This document shows, in pieces, positions 18,025 through 29,024 of a stretch of DNA of 36,848 bases. Numbering within the stretch: position 1 is the stretch's first letter; each line of letters opens with the position of its first letter. The position numbers were made by a program, and so were the translations under genes. Below the pieces are notes generated by a model, which was not told where the DNA came from, did not search any database, and worked only from the letters and a program-made list of their open reading frames with translations. The DNA is from Gordonia sp. UBA7599 (GTDB lineage Bacteria; Actinomycetota; Actinomycetes; Mycobacteriales; Mycobacteriaceae): NCBI GenBank assembly GCA_002477755.1, contig DLKD01000120.1, forward strand, positions 1 to 36,848, given 5' to 3'.

Positions 18025-18030
18025 GGCGCC

Positions 18031-18402
18031 TCACTTCTCAGAAGTCGGGTGGAAGAGTTCTTCGGTGTCGAAACAGCTGTGGTTGCCGGTGTGGCAGGCG
18101 GGCCCGGTCTGTTCGACGACGAGCAGCACGGTGTCACCGTCGCAGTCCAAGCGCACCGACCGCACGCGCTGCGTGTGACCGCTGGTCTCGCCTTTGCGCC
18201 AATACTGCTGGCGCGACCGCGAGAAGTAGGTGGCGTCGCCGGTGGCCAGGGTGCGGGCGAGTGCCACGTCGTCCATCCAGGCCTGCATGAGCACGATACC
18301 GGTGCCCTCCTCCAGCGCCACGGCGGCGACGAGGCCGTCGGCGTTGCGCTTGAGCCGCGCGGCGATGGCAGGATCGAGCCGATCGTTCTCCGGTGCGGTC
18401 AT
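18031..18402 (-). CDS. hisI: Phosphoribosyl-AMP cyclohydrolase
   Basis: HisI opens the adenine ring of PR-AMP in histidine synthesis. The 123-residue protein has [31 protein letters not shown] and the three zinc cysteines C87, C103 and C110 (in LDCDGD and [10 protein letters not shown]). The HisE pyrophosphohydrolase domain is not fused, as in other actinobacteria where hisE is elsewhere. The ATG 18402 overlaps the hisF stop (ATGA). Confidence 0.97.
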   Translation of the reverse strand: MTAPENDRLDPAIAARLKRNADGLVAAVALEEGTGIVLMQAWMDDVALARTLATGDATYFSRSRQQYWRKGETSGHTQRVRSVRLDCDGDTVLLVVEQTGPACHTGNHSCFDTEELFHPTSEK

Positions 18403-19196
18403 GCGCGTGCCTCCATCCCGGTGGTCCGGACAGTGATCCCGGCGTCGGACAGGGCGGTCTTCACCGCGCCGATCGTCAGCTCGCCGAAGTGGAACACCGA
18501 TGCCGCGAGTACCGCGTCGGCGCCGGCGCGCACGGCGGGCGCGAAGTCCTCGACGCGGCCGGCGCCCCCACTCGCGATGACCGGGACGTCGACGATGGCG
18601 CGTACCGCGGTCAGCATGGCAATGTCGAAACCGGCCTTCGTCCCGTCGGCGTCCATCGAGTTGAGCAGGATCTCCCCCACTCCCAGGTCTTGACCGCGGC
18701 GCGCCCATTCGAGCGCGTCGATCCCGGTGCCGCGGCGCCCGCCATGGGTGGTCACCTCCCACCCGGACGGCGTCGGTTCACCGCCGTCGGGGACCGTGCG
18801 AGCATCCACCGACAACACAATGCACTGCGAGCCGAACCGGCGGCTCATCTCCTGCAGCACCTCGGGGCGCGCGATGGCCGCCGTGTTGACACTCACCTTG
18901 TCTGCACCGGCGCGCAGCATCGCGTCGACGTCGGACACCTCCCGGATGCCACCGCCGACGGTCAATGGGATGAAGATCTCGTCAGCGGTCCGCTTGACCA
19001 CGTCGATCATCGTCGCGCGCCCGGCGCTGCTGGCCGTCACGTCGAGGAACGTCAACTCGTCGGCACCCTCCTCGTTGTAGCGCGCCGCCAGCTCGACCGG
19101 GTCGCCCGCGTCACGCAGGTTCTCGAAGTTGACGCCCTTGACCACTCGGCCGCCGTCGACGTCGAGGCACGGGATCACGCGCACCGCCACACTCAT
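18399..19196 (-). CDS. hisF: Imidazole glycerol phosphate synthase, cyclase subunit
   Basis: HisF receives ammonia from HisH and turns PRFAR into IGP and AICAR. The 265-residue barrel has catalytic D12 (IPCLDVDGG) and D131 (LSVDART), plus [20 protein letters not shown] and [13 protein letters not shown] 19196 overlaps the last base of the hisN stop (TGATG). The frame upstream of this start is a shadow of hisN. Confidence 0.97.
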   Translation of the reverse strand: MSVAVRVIPCLDVDGGRVVKGVNFENLRDAGDPVELAARYNEEGADELTFLDVTASSAGRATMIDVVKRTADEIFIPLTVGGGIREVSDVDAMLRAGADKVSVNTAAIARPEVLQEMSRRFGSQCIVLSVDARTVPDGGEPTPSGWEVTTHGGRRGTGIDALEWARRGQDLGVGEILLNSMDADGTKAGFDIAMLTAVRAIVDVPVIASGGAGRVEDFAPAVRAGADAVLAASVFHFGELTIGAVKTALSDAGITVRTTGMEARA

Positions 19197-20029
19197 CAGA
19201 TCTCCCACTCCTGTCCGGTCACCGAGTCGATCAACTCGATCAGCTCGCCATGCACGCCCGGTGCGGCGGCGACGAGCGACGGCGACGATACCGTCCACTG
19301 CTCTCCGGCGACATCGGTCACGATGCCACCGGCCGCCCGCACCAACGCCGCACCGCCGACGTTGTCCCAGGCGTGGCTACCGAAAGTGATGGCTCCGTTG
19401 TACGTCCCGGCGGCGGTGAACGCGAGGTCGACGCCGGTACTGCCCGACATCCGCAGCCGTGCCGCCCGCCCGGACAGCGCCGCCAGCACCTCGATCCGAC
19501 GGGCGCCCGGGTAGCGGCCGCGAGCGCGCTCGTTGAACGCCCCGAACGCGACCACCGACTGATGCAGCGTCATCGGCGCCAGCGTCGGCAAGTCCTGCCC
19601 GTTGCAGGTCAGCCCGCCGTCGGCGAAGCCGACGTAGCGCTCGTCGAGCAGCGGCAGCCAGGTCAGACCCAGCACCGGCGCGCCGTCGTCGCACAACCCC
19701 ACCAGCATTCCCGCCATCGGGCTGCCGGTGGAGTAGTTGAAGGTCCCGTCGACGGGGTCGACGACCCACACCAATCCCTCGTCGACGGGTGGCCCGCCGA
19801 ACTCCTCGCCGTGGCACGGCAACCCGGTGCGGGTGGTCAGCTCGTCGCAGATGAACCGCTCCAAATCCAGGTCGACCTGGGTGGCGAAGTCGCGATCACC
19901 CTTGCCGACCACTCCGGCCGCACCGCGGTCAGCGCGAAAGCGGGGGCTCACCGCCTCCAGGACCTCACCGGCGGTCTGCGCCAAGTCCCGCAGGTCGGGG
20001 GTGGGTGAACAGGCGGACGGGGAGGCCAT
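19196..20029 (-). CDS. hisN: Histidinol-phosphatase, inositol monophosphatase family
   Basis: This 277-residue metal-dependent phosphatase shows the IMPase motifs: E75-E76 in [15 protein letters not shown] (D91, D94, G95, T96), [13 protein letters not shown] and [15 protein letters not shown]. Its place inside the his block supports hydrolysis of L-histidinol phosphate, the step for which actinobacteria use an IMPase-type HisN. Broader inositol-phosphate activity cannot be excluded. ATG 20029 overlaps the priA stop (TGATG); the long frame before it is a shadow of priA. Confidence 0.9.
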   Translation of the reverse strand: MASPSACSPTPDLRDLAQTAGEVLEAVSPRFRADRGAAGVVGKGDRDFATQVDLDLERFICDELTTRTGLPCHGEEFGGPPVDEGLVWVVDPVDGTFNYSTGSPMAGMLVGLCDDGAPVLGLTWLPLLDERYVGFADGGLTCNGQDLPTLAPMTLHQSVVAFGAFNERARGRYPGARRIEVLAALSGRAARLRMSGSTGVDLAFTAAGTYNGAITFGSHAWDNVGGAALVRAAGGIVTDVAGEQWTVSSPSLVAAAPGVHGELIELIDSVTGQEWEI

Positions 20030-20775
20030 CAGCGCACCTCGCGCACCGCCGCGAGCGCCTCGGGCAGTGTGAAGCGGCCCGCGTAGAGGGCTTTGCCGAT
20101 GATCGCGCCCTCGACCCCGAGATGGGACAGGCCGGCGATCGCGGTGAGGTCTGACAGTGCCGAGATGCCGCCGGAGGCGACGACGGGCGCGCCGGTGCGC
20201 TGCGCCACGTCGCGCAGCAGGTCGAGGTTGGGCCCGGTCAGCGTGCCGTCCTTGGAGACGTCGGTGACGACGTAGCGCGCGCACCCGTCGGCATCAAGGC
20301 GAGCCAGCGCCTCCCACAGGTCACCGCCCTCGGTGACCCAACCGCGGCCGCGCAACCGCCACGAATCCCCGTCGGCGGTGACGTCGAGTCCGACGGCGAT
20401 CTTGTCGCCGTACTCGGCGATCGCCGACGCGCACCACTGCGGGTTCTCGATCGCCGCGGTCCCCAGATTGACCCGGGTGCAGCCGGTGGCCAGCGCCGCG
20501 GCCAGCGAGTCGTCGTCGCGGATACCGCCGGACAACTCGACGTCGACGTCGAGTTCGGCAATCACATCGGCCAACAGCGCCCGGTTGTCCCCGCGCCCGA
20601 ACGCCGCGTCGAGGTCGACCATGTGCACCCACTGCGCACCGTCGCGCTGCCAGGCCAGCGCCGCATCGCGCGGTGAACCGTAGGACGTTTCGGTTCCGGC
20701 CGCGCCACGCAGCAGGCGGACGGCCTGTCCGTCGGCGACGTCGACGGCGGGCAACAGTTGCAGTGCGGGGGCCAT
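20029..20775 (-). CDS. priA: Bifunctional HisA/TrpF isomerase PriA
   Basis: PriA isomerises both ProFAR (histidine) and phosphoribosylanthranilate (tryptophan). The 248-residue barrel has the acid/base pair D12 ([15 protein letters not shown]) and D176 ([13 protein letters not shown]), [13 protein letters not shown], and [10 protein letters not shown]. The absence of trpF from the adjacent trp genes fits the actinobacterial bifunctional form, so this one enzyme links the two pathways. Dual activity is inferred from taxonomy and context. No clear ribosome site precedes ATG 20775; the upstream small membrane gene ends 51 bases earlier. Confidence 0.93.
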   Translation of the reverse strand: MAPALQLLPAVDVADGQAVRLLRGAAGTETSYGSPRDAALAWQRDGAQWVHMVDLDAAFGRGDNRALLADVIAELDVDVELSGGIRDDDSLAAALATGCTRVNLGTAAIENPQWCASAIAEYGDKIAVGLDVTADGDSWRLRGRGWVTEGGDLWEALARLDADGCARYVVTDVSKDGTLTGPNLDLLRDVAQRTGAPVVASGGISALSDLTAIAGLSHLGVEGAIIGKALYAGRFTLPEALAAVREVR

Positions 20776-20826
20776 GAGCGGCGGGGTCCTATCGGCTTGG
20801 GTGGGTTGGGCTGCAGCAATGGTGGG

Positions 20827-21093
20827 CTAGTCGGACGCAGGCGGGTCGGTCTGCTCGATGTGGCGCGAGTGCTCGACACGCTTGGCGATGCTGTTGACGT
20901 AGCGGTTGGCCATAAGACCGATGACCGCGACGGTGCCGACGATCGCGGCGATCGCGACGGCCAACGCCAACCACCGATGGACCAGTGATGCCGCCCAGAT
21001 CAGCGGCAGCGAGACCACCAGTACGAGCAGGCCCGAGCCCAACGAGACCAGGGCCAGTCGGATGAAGGAGAATTCGTTGCGAGCTTGTGTCAT
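20827..21093 (-). CDS. Small two-span membrane protein in the his operon
   Basis: The 88-residue protein begins [19 protein letters not shown] and has two hydrophobic segments, about residues 12-35 and 39-62. The C-terminal part [19 protein letters not shown] is polar and probably helical. The ATG 21093 overlaps the hisH stop (ATGA), so it is coupled to hisH. I do not recognise a family and propose no function. Confidence 0.75.
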   Translation of the reverse strand: MTQARNEFSFIRLALVSLGSGLLVLVVSLPLIWAASLVHRWLALAVAIAAIVGTVAVIGLMANRYVNSIAKRVEHSRHIEQTDPPASD

Positions 21094-21731
21094 GTCAGGC
21101 TCCGGCACCAGTTGGACAGCAACGCCAGGCCGGCGTCGCCAGACTTCTCCGGGTGAAACTGGGTCGCGGCGAGCGGCCCGTTCTCCACCGCGGCCAAAAA
21201 GCGCGACCCGTGAGTCGCCCAGGTTAGTTTTGCCGCGGCGATCGGCGACGACTCGTCGTCGAAGCCCCATTCCTGCGCGGCGTAGGAGTGGACGAAGTAG
21301 TACCGCTCATCGGCGCCGAGCCCGTCGAACAGCACCGAGCCCGGGGCGGCCTCCACCGTGTTCCACCCCATGTGCGGCAGAACTGGCGCGTCGAGCCGGG
21401 TGACCGTCCCGGGCCACTCGTCGCAGCCCGGCGTCTCGACGCCGAATTCGACGCCGGTGGTGAACATGATCTGCATGCCGACGCAGATGCCCAGGACCGG
21501 GCGACCGCCGGCGAGCCGGCGTCCGACGATCTGTGGTCCCCCGACATCGTTGAAGCCCGCCATGCACGCCTCGAAAGCACCGACGCCGGGTACGAGCAAA
21601 CCGTCGCACTCGGTCGCCGCGGCCCGGTCGGAGGTGACGGTGACCGCCGCGCCGACGTGTTCAAGAGCGCGCTGGGCCGAGCGCAGGTTGCCCGACCCGT
21701 AGTCGAGAATCGTCACCGACGGTTGGGTCAC
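21090..21731 (-). CDS. hisH: Imidazole glycerol phosphate synthase, glutaminase subunit
   Basis: HisH hydrolyses glutamine and channels ammonia to HisF. The 213-residue class I amidotransferase has the triad C83 (GICVGMQ), H193 and E195 (QFHPEKSG), and the N-terminal [11 protein letters not shown]. The start is GTG 21731 (VTQPSVTI), which overlaps the hisB stop as GTGA; the in-frame codons before it are hisB shadow. Confidence 0.97.
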   Translation of the reverse strand: MTQPSVTILDYGSGNLRSAQRALEHVGAAVTVTSDRAAATECDGLLVPGVGAFEACMAGFNDVGGPQIVGRRLAGGRPVLGICVGMQIMFTTGVEFGVETPGCDEWPGTVTRLDAPVLPHMGWNTVEAAPGSVLFDGLGADERYYFVHSYAAQEWGFDDESSPIAAAKLTWATHGSRFLAAVENGPLAATQFHPEKSGDAGLALLSNWCRSLT

Positions 21732-22365
21732 AAACTGCCCTTCGTCGACGGGACACCGCTGACCCTCGGGTCCGGTTCGCACGCCTGGCGCAGCGCGCGC
21801 GCCACGGCCTTGTACTGCGCCTCGGTGATGTGGTGCTGGTCGCGGCCGTATTCGACCCGCACGTGCAGCGCGATGCGGGCATTGAGCGCGAGCGACTCGA
21901 ACACGTGCCGGTTGATGACCGTCGAGTACGGTGCGCCGGCGTTGTCGCCCTCCTGCACCCCCGGGATGATCGCGGTCAACAGGTGCTCGGGCTCTCCGGT
22001 GTGCACGAAGTACGGGCGGCCGGAAACGTCGACGGCGGCATGCGCCAGCGTCTCGTCCATGGGGATCCAGGCGTCGCCGAACCGGCGGATGCCCTTTTTA
22101 TCACCGAGCGCCTGCGCGAACGCCTGGCCAAGGACGATGGCAGTGTCCTCGACGGTGTGGTGTGCCTCGATCTCGATGTCGCCGCGCGCGACCACGGTCA
22201 GGTCGAAACTGCCGTGCTGACCGAAGGCGGTCAGCATGTGGTCGTAGAACGGCACGCCGGTTGCGATGTCGGTGACACCGGTGCCGTCGAGGTTCAACTC
22301 GACGGTGATCGACGACTCGCGGGTGGTGCGCTCGACACGCGCGGTGCGCGCGGCACTGTTGCTCA

Positions 22366-22366
<1 letters not shown>
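21728..22366 (-). CDS. hisB: Imidazoleglycerol-phosphate dehydratase
   Basis: HisB dehydrates IGP to imidazole acetol phosphate with Mn. The 212-residue protein has the duplicated metal-site motifs: [27 protein letters not shown] and [12 protein letters not shown]. It is monofunctional, with the phosphatase step supplied by HisN. ATG 22366 overlaps the hisC stop (TGATG). Confidence 0.97.
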
Positions 22367-24815
<2,449 letters not shown>

Positions 24816-24854
24816 CGTGACTCCTGGAGGTTGTCGGGGCTGCTACCAGGATAT

Positions 24855-24894
24855 GTGGTCGGGCCAAGCACATTTCGTCGTGCCCGCCGACCAC
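24855..24894 (-). promoter_or_regulatory. Hairpin upstream of hisD
   Basis: Perfect 8-bp arms GTGGTCGG and CCGACCAC enclose 24 bases, in which GCAC and GTGC form a second short stem. It starts 15 bases after the truncated toxin gene and 40 bases before hisD. With no U-tract on the minus strand it is not a classic terminator; it could be an mRNA leader element or a Rho-dependent stop. Evidence is the inverted repeat only. Confidence 0.35.
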
Positions 24895-24909
24895 GTCCGG
24901 ATCGGCGTT

Positions 24910-25203
24910 TCAGACGCTCCCGACACACCCCAACCCCAGGTGCGCGGCTCCGTCGAGGACGCGACGATCACAGCTGAGGACTTGCAGGCCCGGCATCTCC
25001 TCATTCAGCACGGCTGCGGTCGCCAGGTGGATGGCGTCGAGGGTCTTGATGTGGAACTGAAGCCCAGCGGCGCGATCCAGCACCGGCTGATCGACCATGG
25101 CGAGGTAGATGCCGTCGAGCGCATCGTCGATTATCGACCGGTCAATTCCCTCTCGGGATGCGACGCGGTCGAGTTCCACCTCGAGCAACGCGGAGGAGAT
25201 CAA
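24910..25203 (-). pseudogene. Truncated VapC-like PIN-domain toxin
   Basis: The frame encodes 97 residues reading ISSALLEVELDRVASREG, then KTLDAIHLATAAVL and LQVLSCDRRVLDGAAHLGL. This matches the C-terminal two thirds of VapC PIN-domain RNases: the acid in the ALLEVEL region, the D of LDAIHLA and the D of SCDRRV. The first about 40 residues, which hold the first catalytic Asp (LDTSALVK-type start), are missing: an in-frame TGA lies only a few codons upstream of the best start (TTG 25203), and no VapB antitoxin precedes it. It is probably an inactive remnant between nadC and hisD. Confidence 0.7.
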
Positions 25204-25226
25204 TCCATGTGATCAACCCTAGCGCC

Positions 25227-25243
25227 GGTAATACAGTATTACC
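25227..25243. promoter_or_regulatory. Orphan palindromic operator of a toxin-antitoxin locus
   Basis: GGTAATAC-A-GTATTACC is a perfect 8+1+8 palindrome, AT-rich against its surroundings, 24 bases before the truncated PIN gene. VapB/VapBC complexes bind such sites to autoregulate their operon, so this may be the surviving operator of a vapBC pair that lost vapB and the start of vapC. A regulator of other origin is possible. Confidence 0.5.
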
Positions 25244-25274
25244 ACCGTCAGCCCTGGGGCCTCGCGGAGTCGTC

Positions 25275-26135
25275 TCACATGTCCAGGCCGAGATCCAGAA
25301 CCGTCACCGAGTGGGTCAGCGCACCGACGGCCAGATAGTCGACGCCGGTCTTGGCGTAGTCGGCGGCAACGTCGAGGGTGAGCCCGCCCGAGCTCTCCAG
25401 TTTCGTCTCCGGCGACCGGGTGTTGCGGCGCGTGACTGCCATCTGCGTCGCCCACAGCGGGAAGTTGTCGAGCAGGACCAGCGTCGGCTTCAGTTCCAGC
25501 ACCTCGTCGAGCTGCTCGAGCGAGTCGACCTCGACTTCGACGGGGAGGTCGGGCGCCGCCTCGCGCACCGCCTGCAGTGCCGCTGCCACCGAACCGACGG
25601 CGGCCACATGGTTGTCCTTGATCAGCGCCTCATCACCCAGACCCATGCGGTGGTTGACCCCACCGCCGGCCCGGACGGCGGCCTTCTGCAGGAAGCGCAA
25701 CCCCGGCAGCGTCTTGCGGGAGTCGCGGATCGCCGCGCCGGTCCCCTCGACCGCTTCCACCCACGCCGAAGTCGCCGTCGCGATGCCCGACAAGTGGCAC
25801 AGCAGATTCAGAGCGGTGCGCTCGGCCGTCAAGAGTTCCCTGGTGGGCGCGCGCAACGCCAGCACGACCTGCCCGGGCTCCACCCGATGGCCGTCAGGAA
25901 GTTCGGCGGTGACTTCGTAGCGGTCCGCGCCGATCACCTCGTCGAAAACGGCACGCGCGACTCCAACGCCGGCGACCACACCGTGATCACGGCTGACGAT
26001 CGCCGCATCGACGACCGCATCAGCGGGGATCGTCGCGACCGTGGTGATGTCGGGGCCGTACCGCAGATCCTCGTCGAGGGCAGTGCGGATGAGTGCCCGC
26101 ACCTCGTCGGTCACGCCCGTGTCGGCACCCGTCAT
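25275..26135 (-). CDS. nadC: Nicotinate-nucleotide pyrophosphorylase (carboxylating)
   Basis: NadC converts quinolinate and PRPP to nicotinate mononucleotide. The 286-residue protein has [62 protein letters not shown] and [12 protein letters not shown] 26135 overlaps the nadA stop (ATGA). In most Mycobacteriales nadB lies between nadA and nadC; here the two are directly joined. The frame upstream of the start is a shadow of nadA. Confidence 0.96.
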   Translation of the reverse strand: MTGADTGVTDEVRALIRTALDEDLRYGPDITTVATIPADAVVDAAIVSRDHGVVAGVGVARAVFDEVIGADRYEVTAELPDGHRVEPGQVVLALRAPTRELLTAERTALNLLCHLSGIATATSAWVEAVEGTGAAIRDSRKTLPGLRFLQKAAVRAGGGVNHRMGLGDEALIKDNHVAAVGSVAAALQAVREAAPDLPVEVEVDSLEQLDEVLELKPTLVLLDNFPLWATQMAVTRRNTRSPETKLESSGGLTLDVAADYAKTGVDYLAVGALTHSVTVLDLGLDM

Positions 26136-27166
26136 TCGCCGGAGCCGGGGTTGCCGATCGCGATCATCTTCTCGACGCTGGCGCGTGCCTTGGCCGCGAC
26201 GTCGAGATCGACGTCGACCTCGTCCTGGCCGGTCACCAGGCAGCGCAGCAGCGCGGCCGGGGTGATCATCTTCATGTACGGGCACGACGCACGACCGTTG
26301 ACCGGCTGGAAGTCGACCCCCGGGGCAGCCTTGCGCAACTGGTGCAGCATGCCGATCTCCGTGGCGACGAGGACCTGGCTGGCCTTGGTCTCCCGTGCGG
26401 CGTCGAGCATCCCGCCGGTGGACAGGATCTTCACCTTGTCCGCGGGCACGGCCCCCTCGCCGGCGAGATACAGCGCCGACGTGGCGCAGCCGCACTCGGG
26501 GTGGATGAACAGGTCTGCATCGGGATGGCTCTCTGCCTGCTCGGCGAGCTCGTCGCCGTTTATCCCGGCGTGCACGTGGCACTCGCCGGCCCAGATGTGG
26601 ATGTTGTCGCGGCCGGTCTGGCGCTTCACATGGGCCCCGAGGAACTGGTCGGGCAAGAACAGCACGTCCCGGTCGGGGTCGATGGAGGCGACGACGTCGA
26701 CGGCATTGCTCGACGTGCAGCAGATATCGGTGAGGCCCTTGACCTCAGCGGTCGTGTTCACGTACGACACGACCACGGCGTCGGGGAACTCGGCCTTCCA
26801 CGCACGCAGGTCCTCGGCGGTGATCGAGTCCGCCAACGAGCAGCCGGCGCGGGCGTCGGGAATCATCACGCGCTTGTCGGGGCTGAGGATCTTCGCGGTC
26901 TCGGCCATGAAGTGCACGCCGCAGAAGATGATCTCGTCCTCGTCGGCCTCCGCGGCGATGCGCGACAGGGCCAGTGAGTCACCGGTGTGGTCGGCGATGT
27001 CCTGGATGGCTGGGAGCTGGTAATTGTGCGCAAGGATCGTCGCGTTGCGCGCCTTCGCGAGGCGGCGCACCTCGTCGGCCCACTCCGGGGTCGCCTCGAT
27101 GCCGGTGTAACCGGTCGGGCCGTCGATCCACGACAGTGTGCTCGAGAAGTCGGTGGTGATGCTCAT
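26132..27166 (-). CDS. nadA: Quinolinate synthase A
   Basis: NadA condenses iminoaspartate with dihydroxyacetone phosphate on a [4Fe-4S] cluster. The 344-residue protein has [19 protein letters not shown], the cluster cysteines in [11 protein letters not shown] (C82), DICCTSSNA and HPECGC/ASCPYM regions, and the C-terminal [16 protein letters not shown] lies 8 bases before ATG 27166. The gene is divergent from nrtR with a palindromic box between, so NAD status probably controls it. Confidence 0.96.
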   Translation of the reverse strand: MSITTDFSSTLSWIDGPTGYTGIEATPEWADEVRRLAKARNATILAHNYQLPAIQDIADHTGDSLALSRIAAEADEDEIIFCGVHFMAETAKILSPDKRVMIPDARAGCSLADSITAEDLRAWKAEFPDAVVVSYVNTTAEVKGLTDICCTSSNAVDVVASIDPDRDVLFLPDQFLGAHVKRQTGRDNIHIWAGECHVHAGINGDELAEQAESHPDADLFIHPECGCATSALYLAGEGAVPADKVKILSTGGMLDAARETKASQVLVATEIGMLHQLRKAAPGVDFQPVNGRASCPYMKMITPAALLRCLVTGQDEVDVDLDVAAKARASVEKMIAIGNPGSGE

Positions 27167-27206
27167 CGTCGTTCCTCCTTCGCCACCGGGCTGGGCGATT
27201 CAGGTA

Positions 27207-27227
27207 TTTTCGACTGTGGGTCGAAAA
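27207..27227. promoter_or_regulatory. Candidate NrtR box between nadA and nrtR
   Basis: Arms TTTTCGAC and GTCGAAAA flank the spacer TGTGG. The 21-bp perfect inverted repeat lies 41 bases before nadA and 86 before nrtR. NrtR repressors bind palindromes in the divergent gap with NAD genes and are released by ADP-ribose-type ligands. Position and symmetry fit; no binding data. Confidence 0.65.
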
Positions 27228-27312
27228 CTACTTCCATGGTAACACCACGGATTCGACGATGATTCCCGCAACCGGCCAGCGCGCCACGGACGTCACGATT
27301 GGAGAGCACCCT

Positions 27313-28017
27313 ATGATCGGCCACGTGACCCCCGACGACGACGCCTCCGCCGTCGTGCGGCTGGAGGTGCGGTCGGCGGTGCTGCGCGTCAGCGTGGGCG
27401 ACGACGACGGCGATACCGCCCAGCTGCAGGTCCTGCTCGTGCGCGAGCCTGAATCCGACAACTGGGCGCTGCCCGGCGGCCCCATCGTCGGCGACGCCGA
27501 GCTCGCCGACACCGCGTTGACCCGACTACGGGACCAGGCCGGGGTCGTCGGTGTCGCACACCTCGAACAATTGGAGGTGTTCGACGATCCGCACCGTGTG
27601 CCGGGAGTGCGAATCGTCGCGTCGACCTATCTGTGCCTGGTGCGGCCGCCAACGCAGGCCATGGGCGCGCAGTGGCACCCCGCCGACGACCTGCCGCCCC
27701 TGATCGCCGACCACGCCGCCATCGTCGCGGCGGCACGGCACCGCCTCGCGGGCAAGCTCTCCTACACCAACATCGCCTTCGCCCTGGCGCCCACCGAATT
27801 CCCGATGTCGGAGTTGTCGGAGGTTTACGGCGCCGCGCTGGGCTACCCGGTCGACACGACGAACCTGTTGCGAATCCTCTCGCGCCGCGCCGTGATCACC
27901 GCGACGGGCGGGGTCCGCCGCACCCGCGGCGGCGGCCGACCGCCCGCGCTGTACCGGTTCGCCGACTCGACGCTGCGTGTCACCGACGAATTCGCGACAC
28001 TGCGTCCACCTTTGTAG
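27313..28017 (+). CDS. nrtR: NrtR-type NUDIX regulator of NAD synthesis
   Basis: This 234-residue protein has a degenerate NUDIX domain (residues about 15-135: LQVLLVREPESDNWALPGGPI, LADTALTRLRDQAGV in place of the full GX5EX7REUXEEXGU box) followed by a winged helix (ALGYPVDTTNLLRILSRRAVI, GGRPPALYRF). This pairing, divergent from nadA, defines NrtR repressors of NAD genes. The broken Nudix box agrees with loss of hydrolase activity. I choose ATG 27313 because GGAGAG sits 6 bases upstream; an ATG at 27259 would add 18 residues. Confidence 0.88.
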   Translation: MIGHVTPDDDASAVVRLEVRSAVLRVSVGDDDGDTAQLQVLLVREPESDNWALPGGPIVGDAELADTALTRLRDQAGVVGVAHLEQLEVFDDPHRVPGVRIVASTYLCLVRPPTQAMGAQWHPADDLPPLIADHAAIVAAARHRLAGKLSYTNIAFALAPTEFPMSELSEVYGAALGYPVDTTNLLRILSRRAVITATGGVRRTRGGGRPPALYRFADSTLRVTDEFATLRPPL

Positions 28018-28074
28018 GGCTCGGTCGGCGCGGATTCGGGCTCAGTCGCCGCGGATTCGGGCTCGGTCGGCGGA
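28018..28074. repeat. 21-bp tandem repeat between nrtR and DUF2567 gene
   Basis: Two full units (28018-28038, 28039-28059) and a partial third (28060-28074) share GGCTCgGTCGgCGCGGATTCG. It fills the whole gap between two convergent stops. The unit is the same 21-base pattern, on the same strand, as in the lgt linker at 11188-11286. Read on the minus strand one base out of frame with the DUF2567 gene, it spells TEPESAATEPESAPTEP. Confidence 0.8.
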
Positions 28075-28743
28075 TCAGACGGACTGGCTCGGCACGACGA
28101 CGGTGACGTCCTCAATGCTGTCGCCGTCGACGCTGTCCGCGTCGAGCGTCGCGTCGGGGGCGACCAGGGCGTGGAACAGGTAGACCAACACGGCCATCGT
28201 CGGCATGAGGATGAGCAGGATTCCCGGTGCCCCGACCGCACCGTCGAGCGGCGCCGCCATCCACAGCTTCGGCGCGTGCTCGAAGGTCGCGCCGGCATCC
28301 AGCGCATTCGGATCGGGCAACCGGATCCGCGTCACGGTGAGTGCGATCTCGATCGCCAGTCCCGAGGCCACCACCGTCATCGCCGCCAGCCCGATCGCGC
28401 CGAGCGGTCCGCGCCACGTTCGGGCCGTCCACCAGAACACCGAACCGCCGATGAAACCGATCGTCAGCAGGCCCAGGCTGAACCAACCGATCGCGTCGAA
28501 GTAGCGGCCCATCTGGTCGGCCGGCACCGTCGCGTAACCGCGGCGCAAAACGACGCCGGTCGGCATCGGGGCGACGAAGGCCCACACCACGGCGCCAGCG
28601 ACGCTGACCACCACGAGGCCGGCCAGCACGCGGATCAACTGAACCGAGTCCACGACGTTGGCGCGCCACGCGGTGGCCCGATGGCCCGTGGCGACGGGCT
28701 GACCGAACTCCGGACCGGGGGCGAGCATCACCGGTTGGGTCAT
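28075..28743 (-). CDS. DUF2567-type membrane protein
   Basis: The 222-residue protein starts MTQPVMLAPGPEFG and has four hydrophobic segments (IRVLAGLVVVSVAGAVVWAF; WFSLGLLTIGFIGGSVFWW; LGAIGLAAMTVVASGLAIEIAL; GILLILMPTMAVLVYLFHAL). The extracytoplasmic loop after span 1 contains MPTGVVLRRGYATVPADQMG. It sits after bsaP exactly where mycobacteria carry a DUF2567 protein (Rv1591 position). Function unknown. AGGGGAA precedes ATG 28743. It ends VVVPSQSV, and the 21-bp repeat begins right after its stop. Confidence 0.8.
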   Translation of the reverse strand: MTQPVMLAPGPEFGQPVATGHRATAWRANVVDSVQLIRVLAGLVVVSVAGAVVWAFVAPMPTGVVLRRGYATVPADQMGRYFDAIGWFSLGLLTIGFIGGSVFWWTARTWRGPLGAIGLAAMTVVASGLAIEIALTVTRIRLPDPNALDAGATFEHAPKLWMAAPLDGAVGAPGILLILMPTMAVLVYLFHALVAPDATLDADSVDGDSIEDVTVVVPSQSV

Positions 28744-28774
28744 CGCTGTTCCCCTGTCATCTGCCGCTCCCCCG

Positions 28775-29020
28775 TCATCGCTGCTCCAGTTCCTTCGAAT
28801 CCACCTCGCCGTGACGGGAGCACCGCGCCCGCCAACCGTCGGGGCGCACCTGCACGACCATCCGCCGGCCACACTGACCGCAGTAGCGTGGCGGTTCCAA
28901 CCCCAGCCGTGCGGTGGTGGGGACCTGGTCGTCGCTCTGCAACTGCGTCTCGATACCGGTGTACACCCCGTAGCGGTGCGGCGCGGCCAGTGGCCCGGGA
29001 ACGGTGTCGGCGGGGGTCAT
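28775..29020 (-). CDS. bsaP: Biotin synthase auxiliary protein
   Basis: This 81-residue protein has [25 protein letters not shown] and [12 protein letters not shown], with Cys in CGQC and C of ARCS that could bind a metal or cluster. The small cysteine-rich gene right after bioB corresponds to Rv1590, reported as BsaP, needed for biotin synthase activity in mycobacteria. It lies 4 bases after the bioB stop, so the two are co-translated. Confidence 0.85.
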   Translation of the reverse strand: MTPADTVPGPLAAPHRYGVYTGIETQLQSDDQVPTTARLGLEPPRYCGQCGRRMVVQVRPDGWRARCSRHGEVDSKELEQR

Positions 29021-29024
29021 CGCG

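Noticed and set aside
25158-27023. 621-codon plus-strand open frame opposite nadA and nadC
   Set aside because: Both minus-strand genes are unambiguous; the plus frame has no family resemblance.
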